Assembly (NCBI GenBank): GCA_009377505.1
Contig: WHTX01000011.1
Coordinates: 1-36,552 of the forward strand
Direction: 5' to 3'
Length of the DNA stretch: 36,552 nucleotides
Source: Acidimicrobiia bacterium
GTDB taxonomy: Bacteria > Actinomycetota > Acidimicrobiia > Acidimicrobiales > CAIXPF01
In this document: one piece after another, positions 25,905 to 34,571 of the stretch
How the letters are laid out: each line of letters opens with the position of its first letter
How positions within the stretch are numbered: position 1 is the stretch's first letter
The notes under the pieces: model-generated
Seen by the model: only the letters and a program-made list of their open reading frames with translations
Told to the model about the DNA's origin: nothing
Databases searched by the model: none
Program-made: the position numbers and the translations under genes

Positions 25905-27209
25905 ATGTTGAGCGAGACACGTGGTTCTGATCTCGATGACGCTGCCAGGCGCCGCGCGCGGCGCAGCTGGCGATGGGCCGGCGTGATGGTCGCCGGCGCT
26001 CTCGCGGCCGCGGCCTGCGGAGGTGACGATTCCGGCTCGTCGAGCAGCGACACGACGGCGGGCGGTGCAGGCGCCACCTCGGCCGGAGGAGAGACCACCG
26101 CCAGCGGTGACCCGTTCGTGATGGGCTGGATCGACTCCCAGACTGGCCCGGCGGGCCCGGGCTACCTCGCCACCGGTCTGGCCGGCTTGCAGACCTACGT
26201 GGATGGCCTCAACGCTCGCGGCGGGGTGTCCGGCCGACCGGTCGAGCTCGACGTTGTCGACGACCGCACCGATCCCTCGGCCGCCGTGACGGGCTTCCGT
26301 CAGCTCGCGGGCGGAGACAGCCTCGCCATCTTCGGCTCCTCCGTCAGCTCGCACGCCGCAGCCCAGGCACCTCTGGCCGAGGAGCTCGGCGTCGCCCTTG
26401 TCGCCGGCGGGGTACCGGACGCGCTCGTCTACCCGCCCCAGAGCTTCTTCTTCGCCTCGAACCTCGCCCACACCGCCTCGGCCCAGGTGCAGCTGGACTT
26501 CGCCGAGGGCCTCATGGAGGAGGAGGGCATCGACGCGCCGAAGGTAGCCATGTTCACGGTGGACACCGCCGCGTCCAAGGAGTTCCGCGAGTACGTCTCC
26601 TCGAAGTTGCAGGACATGGGTTGGACCGAGGTCGACGACCAGGTCTACACGATCGGCGACACGGACTTCTCCGCCCAGATGGCCTCGATCGCCCGCGCTG
26701 AGCCCGACGTCGTTCTGACGCTCGTGGGTAGCACCGATGTGCCGCCCTTCGTCGGCCAGCTCCGCCAGCGGGGCATGGACAAGCCGATCATCAACACCTA
26801 CGCCGGCTCCGATGAGCCGGCCTTCGAACAGGTCAATGACGCGGACTTCTACGCCCCGCGCTCGTTCGTCTGGCCCACGGACGAGGTGGCGTCCGAGATG
26901 GCCGCCCAGGCGGAGGAGAGCGGCCTCGCCGACGAGATGGTGAGTACCTACTTCACCCGTGGCTACGTACTCGGCCAGCTGATTGAGGAGGCGCTGGTGG
27001 CCTGCGGCGAGGGCTGCGACCGCGCCGGGTTCCGTGACGCGCTCGAGACCATCACCGAGCTCGACACGGGCGGCTTGTCCGGCCCCCTCAGCTTCGGCCC
27101 CGAGGACCACCAGCTGGTCTCAAGCGCCCAGATGTTCATCTGGGACCCAGAGGAGGGCCACACCGCGCCGGTGTCGGACTGGATCGATGCCGAGGCCGCG
27201 AGCCGGTGA
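25905..27209 (+). CDS. ABC transporter substrate-binding protein, Liv type
   Basis: Signal MVAGALAAAACGGDD; VMGWIDSQTGPAGPGYLATGLAGLQTYVDGLNARGGVSGRPVELDVVDDRTDPSAAVTGFRQLA. Confidence 0.88.
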   Translation: MLSETRGSDLDDAARRRARRSWRWAGVMVAGALAAAACGGDDSGSSSSDTTAGGAGATSAGGETTASGDPFVMGWIDSQTGPAGPGYLATGLAGLQTYVDGLNARGGVSGRPVELDVVDDRTDPSAAVTGFRQLAGGDSLAIFGSSVSSHAAAQAPLAEELGVALVAGGVPDALVYPPQSFFFASNLAHTASAQVQLDFAEGLMEEEGIDAPKVAMFTVDTAASKEFREYVSSKLQDMGWTEVDDQVYTIGDTDFSAQMASIARAEPDVVLTLVGSTDVPPFVGQLRQRGMDKPIINTYAGSDEPAFEQVNDADFYAPRSFVWPTDEVASEMAAQAEESGLADEMVSTYFTRGYVLGQLIEEALVACGEGCDRAGFRDALETITELDTGGLSGPLSFGPEDHQLVSSAQMFIWDPEEGHTAPVSDWIDAEAASR

Positions 27210-29182
27210 GCATGGACGGGAGCGGGCCGGGCGACCCGTCGGCAGCCATCGGCGCAGGGGCGACCGCATTGAGCGGGCGCCCGGGCAGAGGCCGGGCAGC
27301 TACGGCGGGGGGCGCCCAGCCGACTTGGGCAGGTCCGGCGGTGCTGGCGGCGACGCCCCTCGTCCGACACTTTCTGGACCGTACGCACGGGTCTGGAGGG
27401 GACGTCGCCTTCCGCTACAAGGACCTCGGCATCTGGCAGGACGTGACGTGGTCGGTCTACCGGCGTTGCGTCGAGCGGTTCGCCCTCGGGCTCTCCGCCC
27501 TCGGTGTGAAGCGCGGCGACCGGGTGGCCATCATGGCCGACGTCCGGCCGGAGTGGCTCTACGCCGATGTTGCGGTCCAGTCCCTCGGTGCGCTCACGGT
27601 GGGTGTCTACCCCACCGCCCCGCCGGCCGAGCTGGCCCACGTCCTCGCGGACAGCGGGTCCCGGGCCTTCATCGCCGGTGACCAGGAGGCGGTGGACCAC
27701 CTGGCCGAGGCTGGCTACGGCGCCCTCGAGCATGTCGTCGTCATCGACGCCCGAGGCGTCGAGGGGTACGAGGACGTCTGCATCTCGAGTTACGCCGACG
27801 TGGAGAACGTCGGCGACGCCGCCGCCAACCGTGACGGCACCGGTTGGGAACAGATCGCATCCCAGGCAGGGCCGGACGACGCCGTCGGTGTGTTCTACAC
27901 CGTTGGCTCGACCGGCCCTCCCAAGGGCGTCGTCTTGTCGTCCCGCAACCTCGTGCTGTCCTGGGCTGCGTCCGTCACGTCGGCGAGAAGCTCCATGCGC
28001 GCGGAGCGCACCGTGTCCCATCTCCCGCTCGCCTACGTGGCCGAGCGCCAGCTGATCGTCCACGACCCCATCCTCCACGGCAGCATCGCCCACCTTCCCG
28101 AGGACGCCGAGACGGCCAGGCAGGCGATCATCGAGGTCCGGCCGACGCTGGCCATTGGGCCCCCCGGGGAATGGGCCGCGGCCGCCCGGCAGGTGGCTGT
28201 GGGAATGGAACGGAGCGGTCGGCTCGAGCGGGCGGTCTACCGCCTCGGCATGCGCGCCCGGCGCCGAGACGTGAACAGGCGGTGGCACGGAGCGAACCCC
28301 TCTCCGCCCAGCCGGCTAGCCTCCTGGGCCGCCTACTGGGTGGTGTGCCGGCCCGTCCTCGACAAGTTCGGGTACTCACGGCTCGATCGGGTCTTCGCGG
28401 TCGGTGCGCCGCTGCCCACCGAGGTCGCCGAGCGCTGGGAGCTCTGGGGGGTGCGGCTGGTCGAGGCGTACCTTCTGACCGAGGCCGCGGGGATCGTGGC
28501 CCTCCAGCGCTCGCCGACCTCGCCGCCGGGGGCACCACTCGACGTTCTCGCCGGGATCGAGGCCCGCGCCGCGCCCGATGGTGAGCTGCTGCTGCGGGGC
28601 CCCAACCTCTTCGAGGCCTACCGCGGGCCCGGCCGCGCTGTCGACGAAGAGGGCTGGTTCGCCACGGGCGACGAGGCCGAACTCATGGCCGATGGGTGCC
28701 TCCGTGTCCGGGACCGCAAGGGCGACGTGATGGAGATCGGCGGGCACCGCGTCTCGGCCAATGACGTTGAGGTCGTCCTGCGGTCGAGCCCGTTCATTCG
28801 TGAAGCGGTCGCCTGCGGAGACGGACGCGACCAAGTGAGCGCCCTCGTCGAGGTGGACGTCCGTGCGACCGCCGAGTGGGCCCGCGGGCGGGGCATCACC
28901 TTCTCGAGCTACGGAGGCCTCGTGGCGAACGCATCGGTGCAGCAGCTCGTCGGCGAGGAGATCGTGCGGCTCAACACCGTGCTTGCTGAGCGCGCCCTGC
29001 CGCCGGTCGCCGCCCACCGCCCCTTCCCCCACCAGCTCGACCCTGCCGCGGGCGACGAGGTGACGGCCACCAGGACGATCAAGCGCCACTCGATCACGAG
29101 GAAGTACATGGCACTCATCGACGACATGTACGCGACCGCCGCAGCCGGCCCCGCGGGCCGCGCAGGAGGAGGGCGAGGATGA
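27206..29182 (+). CDS. AMP-binding long-chain acyl-CoA synthetase-like protein
   Basis: VFYTVGSTGPPKGVVLSSRNLV; LLLRGPNLFEAYRGPGRAVDEEGWFATGDEAELMADGCLRVRDRKGDVMEIGGHRVSANDVE. Confidence 0.9.
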   Translation: MSMDGSGPGDPSAAIGAGATALSGRPGRGRAATAGGAQPTWAGPAVLAATPLVRHFLDRTHGSGGDVAFRYKDLGIWQDVTWSVYRRCVERFALGLSALGVKRGDRVAIMADVRPEWLYADVAVQSLGALTVGVYPTAPPAELAHVLADSGSRAFIAGDQEAVDHLAEAGYGALEHVVVIDARGVEGYEDVCISSYADVENVGDAAANRDGTGWEQIASQAGPDDAVGVFYTVGSTGPPKGVVLSSRNLVLSWAASVTSARSSMRAERTVSHLPLAYVAERQLIVHDPILHGSIAHLPEDAETARQAIIEVRPTLAIGPPGEWAAAARQVAVGMERSGRLERAVYRLGMRARRRDVNRRWHGANPSPPSRLASWAAYWVVCRPVLDKFGYSRLDRVFAVGAPLPTEVAERWELWGVRLVEAYLLTEAAGIVALQRSPTSPPGAPLDVLAGIEARAAPDGELLLRGPNLFEAYRGPGRAVDEEGWFATGDEAELMADGCLRVRDRKGDVMEIGGHRVSANDVEVVLRSSPFIREAVACGDGRDQVSALVEVDVRATAEWARGRGITFSSYGGLVANASVQQLVGEEIVRLNTVLAERALPPVAAHRPFPHQLDPAAGDEVTATRTIKRHSITRKYMALIDDMYATAAAGPAGRAGGGRG

Positions 29183-30060
29183 GCTTCGACGTGCTGCCCG
29201 ACGTGCTCGTGAGCTCGATCGTGCTTGCCAGCACCTATGCCCTCGTGGCCCTCGGCTGGGTGTTCATCTTCCGGGCGACCGGCATCCTGAACTTCGCCAC
29301 CGGCCAGTTCCTTGTTCTCGGCGCGTACTTCTTCTTCTGGACATCGATCCAGTTGGAGCTACCGTTCTGGTTGGCGCTGCCCATCGCGCTGCTCATGATC
29401 GCCGCTCTCGGCGCCCTCGTCTACCTCGGGACGCTGCGGCCCCTGGCAGGCCAACCGATGTTCTCGCCCATCATGGTCACGCTCGGTTTGTCGATCATCA
29501 TGACGAGCGCGATGACCATCATATGGGGAGCCCAATCGCGGGTGCTCACACCCCCCATGGACAACAACACCTACCAACTGCCGGGCGATGCCGTCATCAC
29601 GACCTTCGGCATCATAACCATAGCCGTCGCCCTCATGGTCTATGGCGCGCTGATGTCCTTCCTGCGCTTGTCCAAGCGCGGCATCCAGATGCGCGCCACC
29701 GCCGAGAACCCGCTGCTCGCCAGCCAGCGCGGCATCAACGTCGACGTGATCTTCGTGATCGCCTTCGCCGTGGCCGTGAGCGCGGCGGCGCTCGCCGGGC
29801 TCAGCTACTCCTTCTCGAACATCCTGGCCCCCTCGGCCGTGGCCCTCGGCCTCCGCGGGCTCGCGCCTGCCCTCATCGGGGGCATGGACAGCATCGGCGG
29901 TGCCCTCATCGGCTCGGTCGTCGTCGCTTTCATCGAGACCGCCGCGGTGACCCAGTGGGGGGGCGACATCAAGGACATGGCCGCGTTCCTGGTGCTCCTC
30001 GTCGCCCTCGCCGTGCGGCCCTATGGGCTCTTCGGCACACCCGAGATCCGGAGGGTTTGA
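29179..30060 (+). CDS. livH: Branched-chain amino acid-type ABC transporter permease
   Basis: SSIVLASTYALVALGWVFIFRATGILNFATGQF; RATAENPLLASQRGINVDVIF; ALIGGMDSIGGALIGS. Confidence 0.9.
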   Translation: MSFDVLPDVLVSSIVLASTYALVALGWVFIFRATGILNFATGQFLVLGAYFFFWTSIQLELPFWLALPIALLMIAALGALVYLGTLRPLAGQPMFSPIMVTLGLSIIMTSAMTIIWGAQSRVLTPPMDNNTYQLPGDAVITTFGIITIAVALMVYGALMSFLRLSKRGIQMRATAENPLLASQRGINVDVIFVIAFAVAVSAAALAGLSYSFSNILAPSAVALGLRGLAPALIGGMDSIGGALIGSVVVAFIETAAVTQWGGDIKDMAAFLVLLVALAVRPYGLFGTPEIRRV

Positions 30061-30100
30061 TGCGACGAGCGCGCCGCCCCACCCGAGGGGGTACGAGCTG

Positions 30101-31186
30101 ATGGCGCTCGTACCGTCCGACTACCTCAAGCGGTCGTACCTGGCAGACATGGTGATCGCCGACACGAGGACCCGCAAGCTGGCTGCCCTCGCCCTCATCG
30201 GCGTCGTCCTGGTCGTGCCGGCGTTCGCCAGCGGCTTCGTCGTCACCGTGTTGAACCTCGTGGCGATGGCCACGCTCGGGGCGCTCGCCCTCAACCTGTT
30301 GATCGGCGTGGCGGGCCAGGTGTCGATCGGGTCGGCCGCGTTCCTCGCCATCGGGGCCTTCTCCGCCGCCTACTTCGGTAGCGGGCACGGTGTGCCGTTC
30401 CTCGTCGTCGTGCCGCTCTCGGCCGTCGTGGCGGCGGCGGTCGGCGCAGTCGTCGGCGTCCCAGCCCTGCGCCTGCGGGGCCTGTACCTGCTCATCGCCA
30501 CCCTGGCGCTGCACTACATCGTCGTGTACATCGTGCGGCGGTACCAGGCGGCCGAAGCGGGCGCGGTCGGCTTCCTCATGCCCACGCCGTCGCTCTTCGG
30601 CGTGCGGCTGTCTTCGCCGACGTCGTGGTACTACCTCCTCGTGCCTTGCTCGGCAGCAGGGGCGCTCCTCGTCACGAACCTGTTGCGCAGCCGCTACGGG
30701 CGCGCGTGGATGGCCATCCGCGATCGGGACATCGCGGCCGAGATCATCGGCATCAACGTCAGCTCCTACAAGATCCTCGCCTTCGTCGTGAGCGCCTTCC
30801 TCACCGGCTTCCAGGGAGCCCTCTTCGCCTACTACCTCAAGGTCGTCGACGCCGACGCGTTCACGTTCCACCTCGCGGTGCAATACGTGGCGATGATCAT
30901 CATCGGCGGCATGGGGTCCGTCCTCGGGTCGTACTTCGGGGCGGCGTTCGTGATCGGCCTGCCCTACATGGTGCAGGAGGTCGTCAAGCGGGTCCCTGAA
31001 TCGGCTCCCGGCGCGGACATCCTCCACCGCGACGTCTTCGACATCCAGGCCGCGCTCTACGGCGCCGCCATCGTGCTCTTCTTCCTCGTTGAGCCGCGCG
31101 GGCTCGTCGCCCTCTGGGGCCGTGTGACCACCTACCTGCGGCTGTGGCCGTTCCGTCGGGAAGGAGCCGTGGGCGATGGCAGCTGA
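30101..31186 (+). CDS. livM: Branched-chain amino acid-type ABC transporter permease
   Basis: ALALNLLIGVAGQVSIGSAAFLAIGAF; RSRYGRAWMAIRDRDIAAEIIGINVSSYKILAFVVSAFLTGFQGALFAYY; IIIGGMGSVLGSYFGAAF. Confidence 0.9.
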   Translation: MALVPSDYLKRSYLADMVIADTRTRKLAALALIGVVLVVPAFASGFVVTVLNLVAMATLGALALNLLIGVAGQVSIGSAAFLAIGAFSAAYFGSGHGVPFLVVVPLSAVVAAAVGAVVGVPALRLRGLYLLIATLALHYIVVYIVRRYQAAEAGAVGFLMPTPSLFGVRLSSPTSWYYLLVPCSAAGALLVTNLLRSRYGRAWMAIRDRDIAAEIIGINVSSYKILAFVVSAFLTGFQGALFAYYLKVVDADAFTFHLAVQYVAMIIIGGMGSVLGSYFGAAFVIGLPYMVQEVVKRVPESAPGADILHRDVFDIQAALYGAAIVLFFLVEPRGLVALWGRVTTYLRLWPFRREGAVGDGS

Positions 31187-32060
31187 GCTGGGCACAATCG
31201 GTGCGCCGGAGGCAACATCGGCCACCTCGTCGGCGCCGCCAGCGCCGCGGCCGGCTGGACAGGTCGCCGACCTCGAGTTGCGCCGGGTCGTGGTCACGTA
31301 CAACCGGGTCGCCGTCGCCATCCAGGAGGTGTCCCTGCGCGTGCCGGCCGGACGGGTCGTGGCCGTGCTCGGGGCCAACGGTGCCGGCAAGACCACCACC
31401 CTGCGCGCTGTGAGCGGGTTCCTGCCGGGCGACGGCGCCGCCGTGACCGGAGGCACGGTGCTCTACGGCCACGCGGACCTCACGGGTCGCAAGCCCCACG
31501 TGGTCGCCCGGCGGGGCGTCGTGCTGATCCCCGAACGGCACAAGGTGTTCGCCACACTCAGCGTGGAGGACAACCTGCGCTGCGTGCCCGTGCCGAAAGA
31601 TCGGGGGGACCACGCCGCCACCTTGGCGCTCATCGACGAGCTCTTCCCGGTGTTGTCCAAGCGGCGTCGCCAGCTGGCTGGGTACCTCAGCGGCGGTGAG
31701 CGCCAGATGCTCGCCATCGCCAAGGCGCTGCTGCTCGAGCCGAACGTGCTATTGGCTGACGAGCTCTCCCTCGGCATCGCGCCCGCGCTCCTCACCCGCA
31801 TCCTCGAGGCGGTGCGCCAGATCAACGCCCAGCGAGGCGCCAGCGTGCTGCTCGTCGAGCAGAACGCGGCAGCAGCGCTCGAGATCGCTGACCACGTCTA
31901 CGTGCTCGAGACGGGGCGCGTCGTGCTCGACGGCACACCCGCCGAGCTCACGGAGCACGCCGACGTGCAGAACTTCTACCTGGGCACGAGCGACGGGTCC
32001 GGAGAGAGGAGCTACGCCGACGTGAAGCAGTACCGCAAGGCGCGGCGGTGGGCGCGGTGA
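31176..32060 (+). CDS. livF: ABC transporter ATP-binding protein (LivF type)
   Basis: [50 protein letters not shown]. Confidence 0.9.
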   Translation: MAAELGTIGAPEATSATSSAPPAPRPAGQVADLELRRVVVTYNRVAVAIQEVSLRVPAGRVVAVLGANGAGKTTTLRAVSGFLPGDGAAVTGGTVLYGHADLTGRKPHVVARRGVVLIPERHKVFATLSVEDNLRCVPVPKDRGDHAATLALIDELFPVLSKRRRQLAGYLSGGERQMLAIAKALLLEPNVLLADELSLGIAPALLTRILEAVRQINAQRGASVLLVEQNAAAALEIADHVYVLETGRVVLDGTPAELTEHADVQNFYLGTSDGSGERSYADVKQYRKARRWAR

Positions 32061-32866
32061 CGGCCTCCGGGCTGCCCCAGCCGAGCGAGTACCAACTGGA
32101 GATCGACCAGGTGAGCTTGGCGTTCGGCGGCAACCAGGCGCTCGACAGCGTCAGCTTCGGGGTGCCCGCCGGCTCGGTCTTCGGCATCGTGGGCCCGAAC
32201 GGCGCCGGCAAGACGAGCCTCCTCAACTGCGTCAACGGCTTCTACCGGCCCCAGTCGGGCCGGATCCTCTTCGAGGGCACGCCCATCACCGGCATGCGCC
32301 CCTACGAGATTGCCCGCCGAGGCGTCGGGCGCACGTTCCAGAACGTGGAGCTGTTCCAGGACGCGACGACGCTCGACAACATCATGCTGGGCCGGCACCT
32401 GCACATGCGCAGCAGCGTGTTCGCCTCCGCCATCCACTGGGGTCGCGGTCGGCGGGAGGAGGCACGGCACCGGCTCGCCGTGGAGCGGGTCATCAAGTTC
32501 CTCGAGATCGAGCACCTCCGAAAGCGGGCGGTCGCCAACCTGCCCTGGGGCATGCAGAAGCTCGTCGAGATCGGCCGGGCACTCTCCACGGAGCCCCGCC
32601 TGCTGTTGCTCGACGAACCGACGTCGGGCATGAACCGAGAGGAGAAGGAGGACGTGGCCCGAGCCATCGTGCGCATGAAGCGGGAGATGGGCATCACCCA
32701 AGTGCTCATCGAACACGACATGCGCTTCGTGTCCGACCTGTGCGACCACGTCGTCGTGCTGGACTTCGGCCGCCAGATCGCGTACGGCACGCCGGCGGAG
32801 ATCAGCCGCGACGAGCGGGTCATCGAGGCCTACCTCGGCCGGGGGCTGCAGAAGGCGACGTCATGA
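32048..32866 (+). CDS. livG: ABC transporter ATP-binding protein (LivG type)
   Basis: [70 protein letters not shown]. Confidence 0.9.
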   Translation: MGAVTASGLPQPSEYQLEIDQVSLAFGGNQALDSVSFGVPAGSVFGIVGPNGAGKTSLLNCVNGFYRPQSGRILFEGTPITGMRPYEIARRGVGRTFQNVELFQDATTLDNIMLGRHLHMRSSVFASAIHWGRGRREEARHRLAVERVIKFLEIEHLRKRAVANLPWGMQKLVEIGRALSTEPRLLLLDEPTSGMNREEKEDVARAIVRMKREMGITQVLIEHDMRFVSDLCDHVVVLDFGRQIAYGTPAEISRDERVIEAYLGRGLQKATS

Positions 32867-34047
32867 GCGGGTTCTCCGGCACCACCGCCCTCGTCGGCAT
32901 CGGCGAGACCGACTACGTGCGGGGCGCCGACGAATCGCCCCTCGAACTCATGCTGGCCGCCTCGCGCACAGCCATCGCGGATGCAGGGCTCACTCCGGCG
33001 GATGTCGACGGGGTCATCCCCCCGCCCGGCTTCGCTGCCGCCGAGGAGATCGCGGCCCACCTCGGGATCAGCGACCTGCGCTACTCGGTGACGGTGCACA
33101 TGGGTGGGGCGAGCATGACCGCCTCCCTACAGAGCGCGGCGATGGCCCTGACCGCCGGCGTCGCCAAGAATGTGCTCGTCACCATGGGATGGAACGGCTT
33201 CTCGGCGCTCCAGCCTCGACCCGGCGTGCGCCGCCCCCGGCGGGGGCCCGACCCCGGCTCCTTCAGCGGGATCCTGCCCGACTTCTTCGTGCCCTACGGG
33301 CTGCGCTCGGCCGCCCAGTCCTACGCCCTCTACCTCAACCGCTACAAGCAGTTCCACGATGTTCCCGAAGAGGCGGCAGCAGCGATCGCCCTCGCCTGCC
33401 GGCGCCACGCCCAGCTCAACGAACGGGCGCTGATGGCCGGCCGGGAGATGACGATGGAGGACTACCTCGCCTCGCCCGTGCTAGCCGAGCCGCTGCGCAA
33501 GCTCGACTGCTGCCTCGAGACGGACTGCGCCACCGCCGTCGTGCTCACGTCGACCGAACGGGCACGGGACCTGCCCCACGTGCCCGTCGTCTACCTCGCC
33601 GGCGCTGAGGGCCACCCCTACCCCGCCGACGACATCACCAACCGGGCCGATCCCCTGCGCATCGGTCTCCACGAAGCGGCGCCTCGGGCCTTTGCCATGG
33701 CCGGCGTGTCGCCCACCGACGCCGACTTCCTCCAGATCTACGACTGCTTCACCTATGTGGTGCTCGTAGAGCTCGAGGCGCTCGGCCTCGCCGAGCCGGG
33801 CGGCGCCGCCGACTTCGTCGGCGACGGTTCGGTCATCTCCCTCGGGGGACGCTACCCGCTCAACACGCATGGCGGGCTGCTCTCCCAAGGGCACTGCTGG
33901 GGGTTCAATCACGTGGTCGAGGCGGTACGCCAGCTCCGCCACGATGCCGGTCGCGCCCAGGTGGAGGGCGCTGAGGTCGGCGTGGTCACGGGCTACGGCG
34001 ACCTCGGTGACGGCAGCCTTGCCGTCCTCGCTCGGGGAGCTGCCTGA
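32863..34047 (+). CDS. Thiolase-like / lipid-transfer (Ltp-type) protein
   Basis: [77 protein letters not shown] overlap with livG. Confidence 0.85.
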   Translation: MSGFSGTTALVGIGETDYVRGADESPLELMLAASRTAIADAGLTPADVDGVIPPPGFAAAEEIAAHLGISDLRYSVTVHMGGASMTASLQSAAMALTAGVAKNVLVTMGWNGFSALQPRPGVRRPRRGPDPGSFSGILPDFFVPYGLRSAAQSYALYLNRYKQFHDVPEEAAAAIALACRRHAQLNERALMAGREMTMEDYLASPVLAEPLRKLDCCLETDCATAVVLTSTERARDLPHVPVVYLAGAEGHPYPADDITNRADPLRIGLHEAAPRAFAMAGVSPTDADFLQIYDCFTYVVLVELEALGLAEPGGAADFVGDGSVISLGGRYPLNTHGGLLSQGHCWGFNHVVEAVRQLRHDAGRAQVEGAEVGVVTGYGDLGDGSLAVLARGAA

Positions 34048-34093
34048 TGGCGCGCCGGACCCGACGACCGCAGGAACGCCAGGAGGGGACGGC

Positions 34094-34513
34094 GTGACCG
34101 GCCCCAACGCAGCGGGGCGCAAGTACGTCCCCCGCCCGACCGGGCTCAACGCCGAGTTCTACGAGGCGGCGAGCGGGGGCGCGCTGCACCTCCAGCGCTG
34201 CAGCGACTGCGGCCGCTTCCGTCACCCGCCGCGCTACTACTGCGCGGCGTGCGGCTCCGGGACGTACGACTGGGCCCAGAGCGACGGCCAGGGGCTGCTG
34301 TTCTCCTGGACCGTGACGCACCGCGCCTACGACTGGGGCTGGGCCGACGACCTGCCCTACGCCACCGGGGTCGTCGACATTGCCGAGGGGGTCCGCGTCG
34401 TCGGCGCTCTCGAGCACGTGGCCCCGGAGGAGTTGGCGATCGGCCTGCCGGTGCGGGCCCACCTCGCACCCGTCGAGGAGGGCTTCGTCTTCATCAGCTT
34501 CCGCCCACGTTGA
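34094..34513 (+). CDS. Zn-ribbon/OB-fold (DUF35) protein
   Basis: LHLQRCSDCGRFRHPPRYYCAACGSGTYDWAQSDGQGLLFSWTVTHRAY...DLPYATGVVDIAEGVRVVGALE. Confidence 0.85.
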   Translation: MTGPNAAGRKYVPRPTGLNAEFYEAASGGALHLQRCSDCGRFRHPPRYYCAACGSGTYDWAQSDGQGLLFSWTVTHRAYDWGWADDLPYATGVVDIAEGVRVVGALEHVAPEELAIGLPVRAHLAPVEEGFVFISFRPR

Positions 34514-34571
34514 GGCCGAGAATGCCGGCGAACCTGGGTACGACGGCGTACGTACGAGAGGGGAACACACC

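Noticed and set aside
29969-31456. 495-aa minus ORF opposite livM/livF
   Set aside because: Antisense, charged low-complexity sequence; the plus-strand permease is clear.
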